A stretch of 17,809 nt of DNA, from NCBI GenBank assembly GCA_001953115.1, contig LSSL01001281.1, forward strand, positions 4,346-22,154, given 5' to 3'. Shown piece after piece: positions 1 to 9,699 of the stretch; the first letter of the stretch is position 1; every line of letters begins with the position of its first letter. The DNA is from Smittium mucronatum (taxonomy: Eukaryota > Kickxellomycota > Harpellomycetes > Harpellales > Legeriomycetaceae). The notes beneath the pieces were generated by a model that searched no databases, was not told where the DNA came from, and saw only the letters and a program-made list of their open reading frames with translations. The position numbers and the translations under genes are program-made.

Positions 1-430
1 AATATTCTAATCCAATAGTTTTATTGTGTTTGTACAACAGGGGATGGTTTTTAAATGTAACTCAAAATTAACCAATAAACATTAACTTCATCAAATTAAA
101 TAAGTTGTAAATTTTTAATACAAAATATCAGATCTTTAGGAGTTTTTCCCATAAAAACTCTCGATTCCACGAAATTTTAATAGTTTTATTAATACATCAA
201 TTGAAGTAATTTTCCAATAGCCATAATAATTTTTTTTATTTATTAATGGAAAGTTCTATTGACTAATTCAAGTAAATTTTAACAAAAATTGTATGCATTA
301 AGAAATTGATAAAGCATTTTTATATATAATGAGGTTTATTTGAAGGTTAATTTTCATCTCTTAACAGAAAGATATATATTAATCAAATAAGATATTATAA
401 AATATGAGTTTTTATTTTTTATATCAATTT
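1..430. other. AT-rich spacer, no gene seen
   Basis: No open frame of note and no recognisable RNA gene or repeat. The only structure is a perfect 8-bp stem at 140-147 and 153-160 (GAGTTTTT / AAAAACTC) around the 5-nt loop CCCAT. It sits alone in non-coding sequence, so I attach no function to it. Confidence 0.6.
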
Positions 431-1050
431 TTTTAACGAATAACACATGTGTAAAAAAAAAAATAAACTGGGGATTAGTGATTTGACCCTTTGCATTTTT
501 TTAAATTGTCTGTTCAAATATTTAATAATGCGTTATTAAGATACTTTCTCAATTAAAAAATTATACAGAAAGAATAGATATTGATATCTAAAAACTTCTA
601 GACAATTTTTAATTCGCTGTGAACTATATTGTTATAATATTCATAATTCTATCGTGAAAAAAATAATTTTTTAATTGGATAGATATTTACAGAATCGATA
701 TTTGAAAAAATGGTATTCCCTCTTTATTAATTTTGTCAAAAAAATAAATAATTTTTTATACTAATGAAATAAGTAATAATATAAACATAGCGTAATCATT
801 GACGCATAATAATAGAGTGTTTCTGAAAAAAAATCCTGAAAATTTTAAACAGCTGATATCATAAATAACACAATATTTTTATCCCGAGTGCATACAAATT
901 TTTTGATATTTTATATTAATTTTGGTAAAAAAATAATATTTCAAGTAAATGATAAATGATTAAATTGACTGATTTTAATATAGATAAATCTTTTTTATTG
1001 AAAAAATCGTGATATATTGATAAATATGCGTTTATTGCAATCAAATAGTT

Positions 1051-1087
1051 TTTATTGATATAAATCAATATTTACTAATATAACGCC
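1051..1087 (+). repeat. 37-bp direct repeat, left copy
   Basis: TTTATTGATA...AACGCC at 1051-1087 recurs at 1264-1300 with 32 of 37 positions identical. The two copies lie 213 bp apart and bracket block Y (1104-1259). This suggests either a local duplication of about 213 bp, now truncated, or an old flanking duplication. Confidence 0.7.
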
Positions 1088-1103
1088 ATTAATTAAATTA
1101 TGT

Positions 1104-1259
1104 CGAATAAAATATTTTTTTAGTTTATATCCTTTTATCTGATGTAAAATCAAATAATTTCATAAATTAATATCTGCGAATTTTTTTTAATTTTTTATTT
1201 TTTATTTGTCGAACATTCATATTATTGAAATAAACCCATCTATTGCACTAGTAGCCTAA
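1104..1259 (+). repeat. Repeat block Y, copy 1 (3' part of R1)
   Basis: This block runs from GAATAAA to GTAGCCTAA. It matches 3575-3727 in direct orientation over its whole length. The best-conserved parts are TTTCATAAATTAATAT, TATTTGTCGAA-ATTCATATTATTGAAATAA and CCCA-TC-ATTGC-C-GTAGCCT-AT. A third, more decayed copy lies at about 6740-6870 inside R1 copy 2. No coding potential is seen. Confidence 0.75.
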
Positions 1260-1263
1260 TCAT

Positions 1264-1300
1264 TTTATTGATAAAGATCAATATTTGTTAATAAAACGCC
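1264..1300 (+). repeat. 37-bp direct repeat, right copy
   Basis: Second copy of the 1051-1087 sequence, lying directly after block Y and directly before the 30-bp tandem units and block X. Confidence 0.7.
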
Positions 1301-1622
1301 AATATTTAAAGGGATAATAGCAAAAATAGACAGATTTTGCAAAATAATTGCAAAAATAGACAAACTTTTAAAAATAATTTCAAAAGTAAACAAAATTAAA
1401 AATATTTCCTGAAGCTGTTTAATTTAATCGATTGATTAATTATATGGTGAATAAAAATTTATATCTAATCTTGGGCTAATTATTTGGCAATTCAAGTGAA
1501 TCAATATGCTTTAATTTTTAATATTGAATTTAATTTTATCGTCTCAGTATACGCAGAAAAAATCCCTAATTACTCTCATTTTAAATGTTAATTTATGGAA
1601 ATATACCTTAAATAAAAAAATT
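1300..1622 (+). repeat. Repeat block X, left arm of a long inverted repeat
   Basis: The reverse complement of this arm aligns with about 3306-3570. The anchor is a perfect 35-bp inverted match, 1435-1469 against 3458-3492. Similarity continues outward through AAAATGAGAGTA...ATTTTTTCT and TTTATTTAAGGTA, and inward through ATATCCCTT-TTTAAATAT. The arms are about 270-320 bp long and enclose about 1.7 kb. Long inverted termini are known from foldback-type and some other DNA transposons. Calling this such an element is an inference, because no target duplication or transposase was recognised. Confidence 0.75.
1314..1403 (+). repeat. 30-bp tandem repeat, three units
   Basis: Three head-to-tail units start at 1314, 1344 and 1374, an exact 30-bp period. 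Each begins ATAAT(A/T)(G/T)CAAAA-(A/G)TA(G/A)ACA. The units differ by several substitutions each, so the array is old. It lies inside block X. The inverted copy at 3306-3570 appears to hold fewer units. Confidence 0.75.
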
Positions 1623-1629
1623 TTGAGCC

Positions 1630-3300
1630 GAAATGTGAATTTAAAGGAAGTAACCTGGAGCTATTTAACAAAACTAAAGGGATTACCCTGAATATGATCA
1701 GTTTAATTATTATCTATATATAATCGATATAATCGATATTATCATAGTTTTTTTTTCTGGTTTATTATTACTTATAACCCCCCATCGGCTACATGTATAT
1801 TTAAAAGTGAATTTAGGCTATATAGAGTCAAAATAGATTTTCTTTTTAAATTAGCTATTAGTTTATGGTTTCAGTATATTCAAAGTTGAATCAGGTATTG
1901 GATTCTAAGGTTATTTTCTACGAAATATAATTTATCATAATCTTGAAATGTGATAAAGTATATAAAAATAACCACTTACAAAAAAATATCATAATTTTTT
2001 AAGAAAAATATAAATGATATTTCCAATAAATATAAAGATTAATATATCACTAGAAAATTTATGTGATAAAAATAATAATAATAATTTCGAAGAACTGTTA
2101 AAATCTTTAGCTGTTATTTAACGCTCAAGAAAACATATATATAAACGCTAAAATTAAGCCTGAAATTTATAATTACTATATATGATTTGATTTAATAGTA
2201 TTATTTGACGTTTATTATTTTATATAGATCCATCTTCGCATATTATCTAAAAATAAGCTTATCTATTTTACATAGAATCGTATTTATTATTTAGGGTTTA
2301 CTTTATACTTTTAGATTTCTTGAGCATAAATACAAATTTTATACCTAAATTTGATCACAATATCATTCATAATGTAATAAAATAGTTTCATATTAAAGAA
2401 TATCGGTCAAATTTTGTTTTTAATCTCTATAATTGGTTAGATATCAGATAAGGTGGTATGGATGAGATCGATGTATATTGTATGGGGTAGATTTTTTTAA
2501 AAGAAAAGTCAATATCGTAACCACCTCAAAACTTAATCTTGTTTAAAATGTTCATATATTTATATTTATAGAAGGAATAGTTTATATATTGAATTTTTTA
2601 TAATTAATAAATTTAACATTCTTAAATTCATAGTAAAAAAAATAAGTATTTGATAATTATTTAACTAAAAATAAAGAAAATTTAAAATATACAGTAAAAA
2701 TTGGTATATGATATATTAACGGATTTTTAACTTTTTATTTTAAGAAGACGGACTTTTGATCTTTATGTATAAATTTTCAGAAATCAAAATGCCTTTTTCA
2801 TCTCACCCGCTTGAATTTACACGAATCCTTGGTTGTCAAATGAATTCGAGTTATTATTTAGATTGTGGTATAAGTTTATAATCAAGAAGGTTTTATGCTA
2901 TTTAAATCTATAAAAATTGGAATTTATCTTCTTAAAAATTCTTTTGGTTTATATGAAGTTTTAAATTTTATTCGATTATACAGAATAATTCTTTTTTTTG
3001 AAAGTTATCACCACATACTCCACAAACATCAGAATTAATGTTTATTAATTTAAAACCTTTAATTAAAAGGTTTTATCATGAAATATATTTTTTGTTTTTT
3101 ATTCGGGAAAAAAGACTTTAAAAGGTTTGTTAAACTTGTTTTTCTTTATACTCAAATAATCTATTCACTAGTATCCTTTTGAAAGTTAAATATTTGTAAC
3201 TAAACATAAATAAAACCCTGGTTTTGGGAATATTCAAAACTAAATGGAGAAATAAAGCCGTATATTTATATTGAGGGATAGATTCAGTATCAATTTCTAA
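1630..3300. other. Degenerate interior between the inverted X arms
   Basis: About 1.7 kb with no recognisable gene. At 2740-2900 the base composition is less AT-rich and one plus-strand frame stays open for about 41 codons, but I do not recognise it. A 9-bp hairpin lies at 3052-3075 (TAAAACCTT / AAGGTTTTA with a 6-nt loop). If the X arms are transposon termini, this is where a transposase would have been. No transposase motif can be read on either strand. Confidence 0.5.
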
Positions 3301-3305
3301 TAGAC

Positions 3306-3570
3306 TTTTTTTTATTTAAGGTAGATTTTCATAAATTAACATCTAAAATGAGAGTATCTGGGTATTTTTTCTACGTGTAGTGAAATGGACAAATTAAAGT
3401 CAATATAAAAAATTAAAGCATATTTATTCGCTTTAATTACCAAATAATAAGCCCAATATTAGATATAAATTTTTATTCACCATATAATTAATTAATAGAT
3501 TAAATTAAAAAGCTTTAGAAATATTTTCAAAAGAGTGTTTATCTTTGCAAATATCCCTTATTTAAATATA
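3306..3570 (-). repeat. Repeat block X, right arm of the inverted repeat
   Basis: Inverted counterpart of about 1300-1622, with 3458-3492 perfectly complementary to 1435-1469. It abuts directly on the second copy of block Y (3575-3727). In the left half the order is Y then X, while here it is inverted X then Y. The two halves are therefore not a simple duplication, and an inversion or insertion event is needed to explain them. Confidence 0.75.
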
Positions 3571-3574
3571 TTGA

Positions 3575-3727
3575 GAATAAACTCTTTTTTTGGTTTATAT
3601 CATTTTTTCTAATGTAAATCAAAAATTTCATAAATTAATATTGACAAAAAAATTTCGAACATATTGTTTTTATTTGTCGAAAATTCATATTATTGAAATA
3701 AGCCCACTCATTGCGCAGGTAGCCTGA
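3575..3727 (+). repeat. Repeat block Y, copy 2
   Basis: Direct copy of 1104-1259, from GAATAAAC to GTAGCCTGA, with a short indel around 3640-3665. Together with copy 1 it brackets the inverted-repeat structure as a pair of direct repeats of about 150 bp. Confidence 0.75.
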
Positions 3728-3914
3728 TGCCCATCATAAAAAACCTAGAATACAAAAAAGGGAAGAAATTTATTTAAATATAGCTTTGCGTACATCTTGA
3801 AAAGCTGTCTAAATTCAAAATGAAAATTTGAAACTCCAAACTCTTTTGCCATATATTTTTAATATCCCTAGAAAAAATAGATAAAATTTAACTAAAAAAT
3901 TATTAGACGATTTA

Positions 3915-4087
3915 TTAACCCTTTCAGGGCCTAAATTTATGTCACATTAAGATTTGTGAAAATTAATCATTTCAATTGGTACTATTTATTGATTTATCCT
4001 ATAAAATTGAAATGATATTATTTATGATGATATCATTGAGCAAAATATGAATGCCATTTTTTGTACCATCGACCCTGAAAGGGTTAT
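3915..4087. mobile_element. piggyBac-like non-autonomous element (MITE), about 165 bp
   Basis: The left end is TTAA (3915-3918) followed by CCCTTTCAGGGCC. The right end is CCCTGAAAGGG followed by TTAT (4084-4087). The termini are perfect inverted repeats over AACCCTTTCAGGG. piggyBac transposons insert at TTAA, and many begin CCCTTT or a close variant, so TTAA/TTAT is best read as a target duplication with one substitution. The 165-bp interior codes for nothing. It carries a perfect 12-bp inverted repeat (3966-3977 and 4005-4016, ATCATTTCAATT) and the palindrome ATGATATCAT (4027-4036), so a single strand could fold strongly. It would need transposase supplied in trans. A similar terminus starts at 17768. 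Confidence 0.7.
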
Positions 4088-4089
4088 TT

Positions 4090-4298
4090 GGTGTGAGGAC
4101 TGAAGACCTACAGACATCCGCCTCATTTTTAAACCTATCAAATCTCTGAGCTAAAAAAATAACATCCTGTAAATACAAATCATTTCTGGGAAAAATTAAT
4201 ATTTTTGTTAATTTTTCAACATTAGAATTTTATTGGACCAAAATTAGGCATAATGTCTCGAAAGTTTAATTTCCAGTAGGTCTTCAACCACACCACAC
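4090..4298. mobile_element. Second small inverted-repeat element, about 209 bp
   Basis: The left end GGTGTGAGGACTGAAGACCTACAG (about 4090-4113) is answered near 4274-4298 by the complement of GTGTGGTTGAAGACCTACTG. The inner 13 bp agree at 12 positions, and the outer GTGTG-rich part matches with one small shift. The interior has no open frame. It starts within a few bases of the piggyBac-like element's right end, so one may have landed beside the other. No clear target duplication is visible and I cannot place it in a superfamily. Confidence 0.5.
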
Positions 4299-4299
4299 T

Positions 4300-5900
4300 T
4301 AATTAGCTAAGTTATCGAAAAGATTTTTGAATTTTGCATTATGATGATGTACAGCTAGATATCATTGATTTGAAATTTAAAGATTTTTTATTAAATAAAA
4401 TTACAATAATGTTTTTATAGGACATATTTTTTTTATAAAGTATGAAGATAGTTTCTTATGAGGTTCTAAAATTCTACTATTCAGGTATTTTTTAAAACTA
4501 AAAATAATAAATTATAATAACTCATAAGAAATTTACCGAAAGTTGATTAAAAACCCACTTATAGATTAAGCTTGAATTATTAAACAGAAAATTTTAGGGG
4601 ATTGAATGTCGCAATAAAAGTTGCAATGTGGTTGGAAGCTGCATAAAAAAGTATTCTTATCACTAAAACGGTAAATTAAATGGATTTTATGCTTTTCTAA
4701 CTAATTCTTTTTTCATATAATTGAAATCTATATCTCTATTTGCCAATTATGTAACACAGTTAATTCTTTTCAAGCACTTTTTGTAAATTATTTCAAAAGT
4801 TAATTATTTTAAACAAAAAGTTCAAAAATTTGACTTTTTTTTAACTTTCATAAATAATTTTATAATTGAAAAGAGATAAATATTATAATTGTCAATTTAG
4901 TAAAAAATTTATTATCTTTAAACCAGATTGATGATTTTTATTGCACTAGGAAAAAAAAAATCTCGATTAAAGCATATTGCATACAAAACAAATAGCGATT
5001 TTAGTAGATCATTTTTTAAAAATTTTAAACTTATTTCTAAATTATCTTATTTGAGATATAAATATATCTTTTAATAAATTGAATCGTATTTTCAAATAAA
5101 ATGAATATGCATGTTACAAGTTTACAAAGCGATAGTTAAGCTTATTCTAATAATTTATCTTTTCAAAATATAGATAAGATTTTTTTAAAAATAACCCACA
5201 ATATAAATAAATTTAAATATTTGACTGTACATTATATGAAAAAATGTAAAATAAAAAAAATACATAATTTGAAATATATTGAAAAAATAGGAAAAATATC
5301 GGTTTTCTATTGATATAATAATATATTTTACTTTAAATTTGTTAAGTTTTAATTTTTTAGAGTAAATCAGAGATAAAAAAGGCGTTATATAGGCATAAAT
5401 TGATTTTTATCGATAAAATTATTTAATTGAAATAGATTCATATTTATCCTAAAGAGAAATTTGCTTAAAAGAATAAAAATCGATAAAAGAATTTTTAAGT
5501 CAACAACTTTATATTTATTACAAGTTATTTTTCTTACTGGGATAATATACAACTTAAATATCGAATAAATGCTTTTGAAATATATCATAATATTAATAAA
5601 TAAATTCAGTGATATTATTTATACTTCAAAAAAAATTTTTGATTTATTTTTCGCTTGATAAATACTGTTTCAGGACTATTGGTATACTAATAATTCTCAT
5701 ACTTGACATTTCTTATACTTCTTTACCAACAAATAGAATGAGTTAAGATTTAAATTATTTGATGCATAGTTTTAAGAAATACGCAAATTTCATTTGCCAA
5801 AACAAAATTAATTATATAAAATGATAGGTAGATAAAGTAGACGAAATTGTAGTATGCAAATAGTCATGGCACTATAAATACATCTATTATTTTTTTTCTA
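4300..5900. other. AT-rich spacer, no gene seen
   Basis: Homopolymer-rich non-coding sequence. A 14-bp perfect palindrome, TTTTATCGATAAAA, lies at 5405-5418, with a second ATCGAT-centred AT-rich motif near 5480. The longest open frame here (minus, 5385-5588, 67 codons) has the composition of translated spacer, rich in I/F/L/K/N, and no recognisable motif. Confidence 0.55.
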
Positions 5901-5914
5901 GGTGATTATATTTA

Positions 5915-6535
5915 ATATTTAGCCCATTTGTCATATTTTTTCACCCAGTTGAATACTTTTAGACAAAGAAATTATTTTGAAATTATATTTATAAATATTC
6001 AAAAGGAATAAATATTAATATTGATAAACTTTAGACTATTTTTAAAACATTAAAAAAGAGAGTAATATTGAAATTTGGGATTCAATTGTGAAAAATAATT
6101 TTTTTGAATTGAATTAGCATTTTTAGAGTCTATATTCAAAAAAAAAAACTCGCTTTTTATTTGAGTGGATTTTACCAAAAAATAGATGATAATTTATAAA
6201 ATAAGAATATTTGACGATATAGACTGATTTTAATCATTAAGATAAAAACAATGCTGAAACAATAATTTTTTCATGTACGTATTAAACAGCTGGTAATATC
6301 AGATAGCATATAAAAAAAATTAACATCAGTGTATACAAGTATTTCGATATTTTTAATATATTTTGGCAAAATATTATAGCTTAAAATAAATGGGAAATTA
6401 ATAACTTATTGATTTTAGTATAAATTATAGTTTTTTTTGAGAAAATTGTGCTATATGATGAATATGATTATATTTCAATTAAATAATTTTATTTATAAGA
6501 ATCAGGGTTTTCACGTTATTATAAAATAAAATTCC

Positions 6536-6587
<52 letters not shown>

Positions 6588-6890
6588 GAATCAATAATCA
6601 AATATATAAACCCTTTTTTATTTTAATGATTTATTTTAAAAGAATTTGACGCGTTTAGTTTATAGTAAAAATATAGTACACTTTGACTAAAATACCAAAA
6701 TAACGCTATCATCCAAATATATTTCAAATTATATATTTTTTAATTCATATATTTATACATAATGTAAAATAAAATATTTAAAATAATTCACATCGGTTTA
6801 TTTTTTAAAAAAAATTGTCTATATATATCAAAAAGAAAGACCATTGAGATAAACTCACATAACAATCTATTATCCTCGAAAATAGCAAAA
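5915..6890 (+). repeat. R1 dispersed repeat, copy 2
   Basis: Diverged copy of about 480-1260, interrupted by a (TAA)16 microsatellite at 6537-6584. Beyond the R1 core the likeness continues through a decayed Y block (about 6740-6870) and a GAAAATAGCAAAAATAAAC segment resembling a unit of the 30-bp array. It then continues weakly to about 7045 (TAAAATTTATATAT against block X). This suggests that Y followed by X, as at 1104-1622, is the older order. Confidence 0.55.
6537..6584 (+). repeat. (TAA)16 microsatellite
   Basis: Forty-eight bases of uninterrupted TAA units inside R1 copy 2. R1 copy 1 has no such run at the matching place, so the expansion arose after the copies separated. Confidence 0.95.
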
Positions 6891-7049
6891 ATAAACTAAG
6901 AAGGAAATTAACATGCTCTTTCTATAATTCATAACTAAAATTTATATATCAAAATTATGGTTGACAAATAATATCAAATAAAAAACATTGAAATTTTTTG
7001 ATTTAAAATTTTTTCACTTTGATTAAATTGAATTAGAATAAATTTTAGA

Positions 7050-9310
7050 AAACCATTTATTAATTTTTGTGACTAATTAAATTTAAAAAAAAATCAATTT
7101 AGGGACTTATTGATAGTTTTTTAATAGAAAAAGTTAATAAATTCTAAAAAATTATAACATTCTACAAGAAAAATAAACAGTTTGCAATAATGAATTTTTT
7201 TTAAATAAATTAAAAATTTAAAAATTTAAATAAAATATACCAGATTATTTTAGTCAGCTTAAGTAGGAAGATGTATTATCTGATATAAAAAATAAATAAT
7301 GCATATATAAATCAGAAATTTATCATAATATCTTCAGTAATAGTTTATATTAAATAAAAGCTTTAACATTCTTTAAAATATTTTAATGAATTTTTTTCAA
7401 TGATTAGTTTGTGTTAAAAGCGTTTTTATTCCTATTAGAGAGGTTCAAAATTTATATAAACTAAATTAGACTAAGATATAAACTAACCAATAACAATACT
7501 TAAAACATTTTTAGGTAAGAAAAAAGTGGTTAATTTAAGAAACAGGGAAAGCTGGTTTCAATTTCAGGATAAATATCGAAATACTTTCACCTATATCAAT
7601 TCCATTTTTTTAATATTTTTATCTAGTTTTTTGCAAGCAGAGATGATTTAGAACAGCTTAATGGTATTAATTTTCAATAGATGGAAGTTACATACTTGAA
7701 TAATTTTTTTTTTCAAAGGTTAAGCTTAATAATCGTATGGATATTCATTTTTTGGGTTAACATAAAATATTCTTTGTGCAAATGAAATGTTACTTAGATC
7801 ATTCGATGTATTCGGTTGTTCGCTGTGTAAAGGAAATATGATTTATTCTTCCTTGAAATTTGCAATTGCTTTTAAAACTTTTAATAATAAATCGATATTC
7901 GAAAACTTGCCCTATTTAATAAACATTTATTTTTTAAAAAGAATAAACATTGTAGATATTTAAATGGACGTTATTCAACAATCCATGTATTTATGAGCTC
8001 TGAAGATTTCTAACATCTATTTTTTTTCAAGATCTGGAGTTTTAAATTTGGATTAGTTATATTTTTTACAAAATCAAATGAAATCAAATCTATCTCAAAA
8101 TTGAAAAATAACCTATTAAATTAAATATATTAATTAATAATTATATTAATACAAGTCTGGGTATAAAGAGTATAACAATAAAATAAGTTATAAATAAATA
8201 ATAAATCAAAGTTAATATTTAGATAGTTTAATAGAAAATCAGGATTCAAAAAAAGAATTCAAATTGAGATAAATTATTAAAAAAAAGATTTAACATAGAA
8301 TCGCAACGTTTTATAAATAATTCTGTTAAAGCAAAACCTTATTTTGCGACACCCAATGATGAGATTTAAAATATTGGGATATTTATAAAATAAAAAAATA
8401 GAATATATATTTTATTAATATTGAATAATTTAAACTTATAATATTTATTGAGTTTAATCACAGGAATTTAACTAGTTACAATATCAGAAATATTAGATAT
8501 AATTTCGGAATTTTATGCAGTATCAAAATGCTATTAATATAAGTTAATTTTGAATATTACTCTTTGGTATTGGATAAATTTAAAAATGAGTTTAATATTT
8601 TGAAATCATCATTAAATATATAATTTTTTACTTATGATTCATCTCAGACAATTACAAAATATATAAAAAATTTTAAGAAAGATTCAAAAAAACAAAATAA
8701 ACGTTTTATGCTATAAAAAATATTATTAAGATCAGAGTTTTTTTATTTATATTCCATTTAAATAATATAATCCTATGCCAAACAGACAGTATTGTCATTC
8801 ATAACCAAATACGAAATATTTCAAATTTTCCTGATTATTTTTTTGATGCTGCAATCAAGAACATTCGAAAATAATAATTAACTCTTTAGAGATTATCAAG
8901 AAGGGATTTTATGATCTTGCGATACAATTTAATAAAAATATATAAAATTTATATTGCAAGATTATGCTTTTGTAAAGAATAAATTTTCATTAATTTTTTT
9001 ATTTATTTCTTATAAAAATACATAAAAGATTAAATTTGATAAAAATAAACAAAAAACTTTAAATATGTAAGAATACCCAGAAAAGTAAAAAAAATTACTA
9101 ATCGAAAAACAATTCGTTTATAATAAATAAATAAATTATAATAATGAAATTCTTATCATATTAAACATTTTATAAATAAAATTTCGCAAAATTTTAATAA
9201 ACAAAATTTTCTTAAACAAGACATTAAATCTACTATTAATTAAAAAGAATAACAAAAAAATTTTTCAACTAAGATAATTTGTTATAATATTTATACTATT
9301 GAAAGTTATT
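7050..9310. other. AT-rich spacer, no gene seen
   Basis: No recognisable gene, RNA or mobile element. The part from 7500 to 8050 is slightly less AT-rich, and one plus-strand frame from about 7620 stays fairly open between scattered stops, but no motif could be assigned. The rest is homopolymer-rich. Confidence 0.55.
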
Positions 9311-9321
9311 TTAAATAAATT

Positions 9322-9675
9322 TTATAAAAATAAAATCGCTGTGTTTAACGTATGAAAATAAAATAAATTATACGTGATACAATTAAGTTTTTTTTTGAAA
9401 GCAGAACTATCAAATATATAAAAAAAGTATATAGAACTACGCTTACATAAATTTATAGCAATTATGAAAATGTATGTATAAAAAATTTCGCCATTGTAAC
9501 CATCAATAATTAGATTGACAGCAGTGACTGTGGCATTAATAATAATAATAAATTGGAGTTGTATTTGTTTCAGTAGGAGTATTGGTAGCGTAAATTTGCG
9601 AAAGATTGTTACTAGATGATTTAGACCTTTACTATTATTATTTTCCAATGTTTTCTCACTAGCCAATAAATTCAA
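9322..9675 (-). CDS. Unexplained 117-codon open frame, doubtful
   Basis: The frame is open on the minus strand for about 122 codons and begins at TTG, with no ATG anywhere in it, so it is unlikely to be a free-standing eukaryotic gene. In sequence this AT-rich such a length is unusual but could still be chance. The N-terminal 16 residues are Asn- and Glu-rich, and the rest is mostly hydrophobic (I, L, F, Y). In a second frame of the same strand, about 9540-9620 reads as a Ser/Thr/Asn/Pro-rich stretch ending in four Tyr, so an old frameshift is possible. A GTAAG that could act as a splice donor lies near 9440 on the minus strand. I recognise no family. It may be a decayed exon, transposon debris or noise. 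Confidence 0.15.
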   Translation of the reverse strand: MNLLASEKTLENNNSKGLNHLVTIFRKFTLPILLLKQIQLQFIIIINATVTAVNLIIDGYNGEIFYTYIFIIAINLCKRSSIYFFYIFDSSAFKKKLNCITYNLFYFHTLNTAILFL

Positions 9676-9699
9676 TAGATTTTTTTCATCTTATATTAC

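Larger units (their letters stand above)
480..1260 (+). repeat. R1 dispersed repeat, copy 1
   Basis: This stretch aligns, with much divergence, to about 5915-6890 on the same strand. Shared landmarks in the same order are a GTGAAAAA-AATAATTTTTT block (about 653 and 6088), TAAACAGCTG (846-855 and 6283-6292), a following pair of TTTTGATAT / TTTCGATAT and TTTTGG segments, TGATTTTA followed by a T-run (about 970 and 6410), and an AAATAA-ATTCA block leading to an ATTGA-ATAAAC segment near the 3' end. The match is seen directly. Its nature is not clear: no open frame, no terminal repeat and no target duplication could be defined. The left edge is uncertain by about 100 bp. Confidence 0.6.

Noticed and set aside
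1314..1403. 30-bp repeats considered as a CRISPR array
   Set aside because: The units are directly adjacent with no spacers, differ from one another, and lie in eukaryotic-type repeat DNA.
3052..3075. Hairpin considered as a transcription terminator
   Set aside because: No gene lies upstream on either strand, the stem is mostly A-T, and the host is evidently eukaryotic.
5385..5588. 67-codon ATG-started open frame on the minus strand
   Set aside because: Only I/F/L/K/N-rich sequence of the kind produced by translating AT-rich spacer. No motif, no supporting neighbour, and frames of this length are expected by chance in a window this size.
7636..7650. GCAGAGATGAT(T/C)TA shared by 7636-7650 and about 15549-15562, thought to show a second integrase remnant
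   Set aside because: The likeness ends after about a dozen bases on both sides, and no other integrase motif can be read around 7640.
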